A DNA stretch of 64,000 bases from Thioalkalivibrio sp. ALJ12 (lineage in GTDB: Bacteria; Pseudomonadota; Gammaproteobacteria; Ectothiorhodospirales; Ectothiorhodospiraceae): the NCBI RefSeq assembly GCF_000378305.1, contig NZ_KB899538.1:1272001-1336000 (forward strand), written 5' to 3'. Made by a program: the position numbers and the translations under genes. Of the stretch, positions 61,729-64,000 are shown in pieces. Under the pieces are notes generated by a model. It worked only from the letters and a program-made list of their open reading frames with translations, was not told the origin of the DNA and made no database searches. Position 1 is the stretch's first letter. Every line of letters starts with the position of its first letter.

Positions 61729-62519
61729 ACGCGCGCGAGGCCTTCCAGCCACTCCAGGGCCGCCTGCGGGGCGTGGAAGCGGGGCACCCCGGGGGCGTCC
61801 GGCGGCCGGTCCACCATCACCACCGGGATGCCGCGTTCGCGGGCCGCCTGCAGCTTGGGGGCGGTGGCCTCGCCGCCGCTGTCCTTGGTGACCAGCACGT
61901 CGATAGCGTGGGTCTCCAGCAGCCGGTGCTCGTCGGCCAGGCTGAATGGGCCGCGGGCCCGCAGCCAGGTGACCCGGGGCAGCGCCGGCAACGGTTCGGG
62001 CGGGTCGATGGTGCGGATGACGTAGTCCAGCTCGGGCGCCGCCTCGAAGGCCTCCAGGTGCTGGCGCCCGGTAGTGATGAGCACGCGCCGGCCGAGGCCG
62101 GGGAGCGCGCAGGCGGCGGCCTCCAGGTCGGGCACGCGCAGCCAGTGATCCCCGGGGCCGGCCTGCCACGGCGGCCGGGTCAGCCGGGCCAGGGGTACGC
62201 CGGCGTGGCGCGTGGCGGCGACGGCATTGGCCGAGATCTGCCGCGCGAACGGGTGGGTCGCGTCCACCAGGGCGTCGACCGCGTGTTCGTGCAGCCAGGC
62301 GGCAAGGCCCTCGGCGCCGCCGAACCCGCCGGTGCGCCGCGGCAGTCGCGAGGGCGCGGGCCTGCGCGTGCGTCCGGCCAGCGACACGGTGGCGTGCAGC
62401 CGCGGGTGGCCGTCCAGCAGCGGTTCCAGCGCCGCGGCCTCGGTGGTGCCGCCCAGCAGCAGGATCTGCCGCGGGCGCGCCGCCCGGGGGCTGGAGTCAG
62501 GAGATGAACGGGAGCTCAT
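61701..62519 (-). CDS. cobK: Precorrin-6A reductase
   Basis: 272 residues on the opposite strand to the rest of the cluster. NADPH-fold start ILLLGGTTEAAALEPLL, then VDATHPFARQISANAVAA, YVIRTIDPP, VLVTKDSGGEATAPKLQAARERGIPVVMVDRP, all typical of CobK/CbiJ. The same frame runs open far upstream (to 63935) as antisense to cobL; only this part is coding. The ATG at 62519 overlaps the start of cobL on the other strand. No good ribosome binding site precedes it. Confidence 0.92.
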   Translation of the reverse strand: MSSRSSPDSSPRAARPRQILLLGGTTEAAALEPLLDGHPRLHATVSLAGRTRRPAPSRLPRRTGGFGGAEGLAAWLHEHAVDALVDATHPFARQISANAVAATRHAGVPLARLTRPPWQAGPGDHWLRVPDLEAAACALPGLGRRVLITTGRQHLEAFEAAPELDYVIRTIDPPEPLPALPRVTWLRARGPFSLADEHRLLETHAIDVLVTKDSGGEATAPKLQAARERGIPVVMVDRPPDAPGVPRFHAPQAALEWLEGLARVHRDSADST

Positions 62520-62523
62520 GAGG

Positions 62524-63759
62524 ATGACCAGTCTAGCCACGAACGAGGAGCGAGCGCCATGGCTGAATATCGTCGGCGTGGGCGCGGAGGGGCTCGCCGG
62601 GCTGGCCCCGGATGCCCGCATGGCGCTGGACACGGCGGCGACGGTGATCGGCGGCGCACGGCATCTGGAGATGCTGCCGGAGCGGCCGGGGCAGGAGCGC
62701 CTGGTGTGGCCGTCGCCGCTGGAGACCGCGCTGGACTGGATCGAGGCGCGCGCCGGGCAGCCGCTGTGCGTGCTCGCCAGCGGCGACCCCTTCTGGTTCG
62801 GGGTGGGCGCGACCCTGATGCGGCGTTTTCCGGCCGCGCAGACCTGCGTCTGGCCGGCGCCCTCGGCGTTCAGTCTGGCCGCCGCGCGCATGGGCTGGCC
62901 GCTGCAGCAGACCCGCTGCCTGTCGGTGCACGGCCGGCCGATGGAGGCGCTGCGGCCCTGGCTGCATGACGGCGCGCGGCTGCTGATCCTGAGCCGCGAC
63001 GGGGATACCCCGGCGGAACTGGCGCACTGGCTGACCGGGCTCGGCTTCGGCGATTCCACCCTGACCGTACTGCAGTCCCTGGGTGCGGACCGCGAGGCGG
63101 CGGTCCGCGAGCGCGCCGGGGCCTGGCCGGAGGTCGCGATCGAGGCGCTGAACACCGTGGCGCTGGAGTGCCGGGCCGATCCGGCGGCGCAGGTGCTGGC
63201 GGCCAGTGCCGGCCGGCCGGAGGCGCAGTTCGAGCAGGACGGACAGATCACCAAGCGCGAGGTGCGGGCGGTGGCGCTGGCCCTGCTGGCGCCCGGACGC
63301 GGCGAGCGGCTGTGGGACGTGGGCGCGGGCTCCGGTGCCATCGGCATCGAGTGGATGCTGGCGGATCCGGCCAACACCGCCGTGGCCATCGAGCCGCGCG
63401 CGGAGCGCCTGGAACGCATCGCGCGCAACGCGAGCACGCTGGGGGTGCCGACGCTGCGGTGCATCCACGGGCGGGCGCCGGGGGCACTGGGAGACCTGCC
63501 GCCACCCGATGCGATCTTCATCGGTGGCGGGCTGACCACGCCGGGGCTGGTGGAGCACTGCATCGGCCAACTGCGCCCGGGCGGGCGGCTGGTCGCCAGC
63601 AGCGTGACCGTGGAAGGGGACGCGGTGCTGGCGGCGGCGCACGAGCGCCACGGCGGCGAGCTCACGCGGATCAACGTCAGCCGCGCGGAGCCGCTGGGCG
63701 GCATGGCCGGCTGGAAGCCGCTGCGGCCGGTGACCCTGTGGTCGCTGCGCCGGAGCTGA
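62524..63759 (+). CDS. cobL: Precorrin-6Y C5,15-methyltransferase (decarboxylating), CbiE-CbiT fusion
   Basis: 411 residues in two parts. CbiE-like N-terminal half: LNIVGVGAEGLAGLAPDARM, VLASGDPFWFGVGATLMRR, SAFSLAAARMGWPLQQTRC. CbiT-like C-terminal half: LWDVGAGSGAIGIEWML and IFIGGGLTTPGLVEHCI. This is CobL, which methylates C5 and C15 and decarboxylates. GGGAG sits 9 bases before the ATG at 62524, better than the ATG at 62518. Divergent from cobK with overlapping start codons. Confidence 0.95.
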   Translation: MTSLATNEERAPWLNIVGVGAEGLAGLAPDARMALDTAATVIGGARHLEMLPERPGQERLVWPSPLETALDWIEARAGQPLCVLASGDPFWFGVGATLMRRFPAAQTCVWPAPSAFSLAAARMGWPLQQTRCLSVHGRPMEALRPWLHDGARLLILSRDGDTPAELAHWLTGLGFGDSTLTVLQSLGADREAAVRERAGAWPEVAIEALNTVALECRADPAAQVLAASAGRPEAQFEQDGQITKREVRAVALALLAPGRGERLWDVGAGSGAIGIEWMLADPANTAVAIEPRAERLERIARNASTLGVPTLRCIHGRAPGALGDLPPPDAIFIGGGLTTPGLVEHCIGQLRPGGRLVASSVTVEGDAVLAAAHERHGGELTRINVSRAEPLGGMAGWKPLRPVTLWSLRRS

Positions 63760-64000
63760 GGGAAACGCCGAGCGGGGCGCGTGTCCGGGTGACCCCCGGG
63801 GTCGGCTTCGCCTCGGCCTGCACGGCCGGCGAGCTGGAGGCATTGGTCCGCGAGGTGCTGGCCGAGGCGCACGCCGTGTTGCGGGCGGGGGGCGGCGAGG
63901 CGATCGAGATCCGGCAGCTGGCGGCCCCGGGGCACAAGGGCGACAGCCCGGTGCTGTGGACGGCCGCGCGCGACCTGGAGCTGGAGCCGGTGTTCGCGTC
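63738..64000 (+). CDS. cobE: CobE/CbiG C-terminal-type protein, N-terminal part (runs off window)
   Basis: The first 87 codons only. After a short start the chain reads VTPGVGFASACTAGELEALV and AAPGHKGDSPVLWTAARDLELE, matching the CobE / CbiG C-terminal domain (DHFQ of anaerobic CbiG, or aerobic CobE). The most likely start is a GTG at 63738, overlapping the end of cobL; a GTG at 63789 is possible. Fits the aerobic-type order cobL-cobE. Confidence 0.75.
   Translation, partial: MVAAPELRETPSGARVRVTPGVGFASACTAGELEALVREVLAEAHAVLRAGGGEAIEIRQLAAPGHKGDSPVLWTAARDLELEPVFA

Noticed and set aside
62520-63935. Upstream extension of cobK to a 744-aa frame
   Set aside because: This part is antisense to cobL and Ser/Arg/Pro-rich; cobK homologues begin near ILLLGGTTEA.

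Overview
The window is GC-rich, densely coded bacterial chromosome from a gammaproteobacterium. The best guess is a haloalkaliphilic sulfur oxidiser of the Ectothiorhodospiraceae (Thioalkalivibrio-like). This rests on gene content: a complete seven-gene Mrp Na+/H+ antiporter, a DsrE2-type sulfur-carrier protein, an ArsR-rhodanese fusion facing a small protein that resembles sulfur oxygenase reductase, FabA, FNR, a YdbH-type envelope protein, and 6S RNA upstream of 5-formyl-THF cyclo-ligase. The genus is inference. No rRNA, tRNA, CRISPR array or insertion sequence was seen.

Layout. 1-6.4 kb: a truncated NSS transporter, phosphoglucomutase, DUF1249, fabA and envelope proteins. 6.6-12.3 kb: mrpABCDEFG, overlapping end to start. 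12.4-15.5 kb: a sulfur-related island with the SOR-like protein, the divergent ArsR-rhodanese regulator and an MFS carrier behind a promoter with an operator-like palindrome. 15.5-21.5 kb: a cNMP-binding protein, a YdcF-like protein, a YdbH/YdbL envelope pair and a YihY-like membrane protein. 21.5-26.3 kb: YceI and CDP-alcohol phosphotransferase, then an unusual run of MDR dehydrogenase, degenerate PTPS-fold protein, glycosyltransferase and methyltransferase, probably an uncharacterised pathway. 26.4-31.3 kb: low-complexity secreted proteins, an anchored TPR protein, a dynamin-like GTPase and DsrE2. 31.4-44.2 kb: two aldo/keto reductases, a cupin, GST, EVE, cyclo-ligase with 6S RNA, a short MutS2-like ATPase, fnr, cfa, several hypothetical proteins and REP-like palindromes.

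44.2-64 kb is one large cobalamin locus. A B12 riboswitch precedes btuB, followed by a PduO-type adenosyltransferase, a CobN-like protein, an ExbB-like channel protein, a DUF2149 protein, then cobO, cobB/cbiA, cobA, cbiD, an ABC-2 exporter pair, cobG, cobH, cobI, cobJ, cobK (opposite strand), cobL and the start of cobE. BtuB would import corrinoid, the adenosyltransferases would activate it, and the cob/cbi enzymes would build the ring from uroporphyrinogen III. Next to these sits a CobN homologue that appears to be exported: signal peptide, His/Asp-rich insert, C-terminal membrane anchor, and coupling to ExbB/ExbD-like proteins. This is the strongest candidate in the window for a poorly described system, a proton-motive-force-linked periplasmic tetrapyrrole chelatase or dechelatase module.
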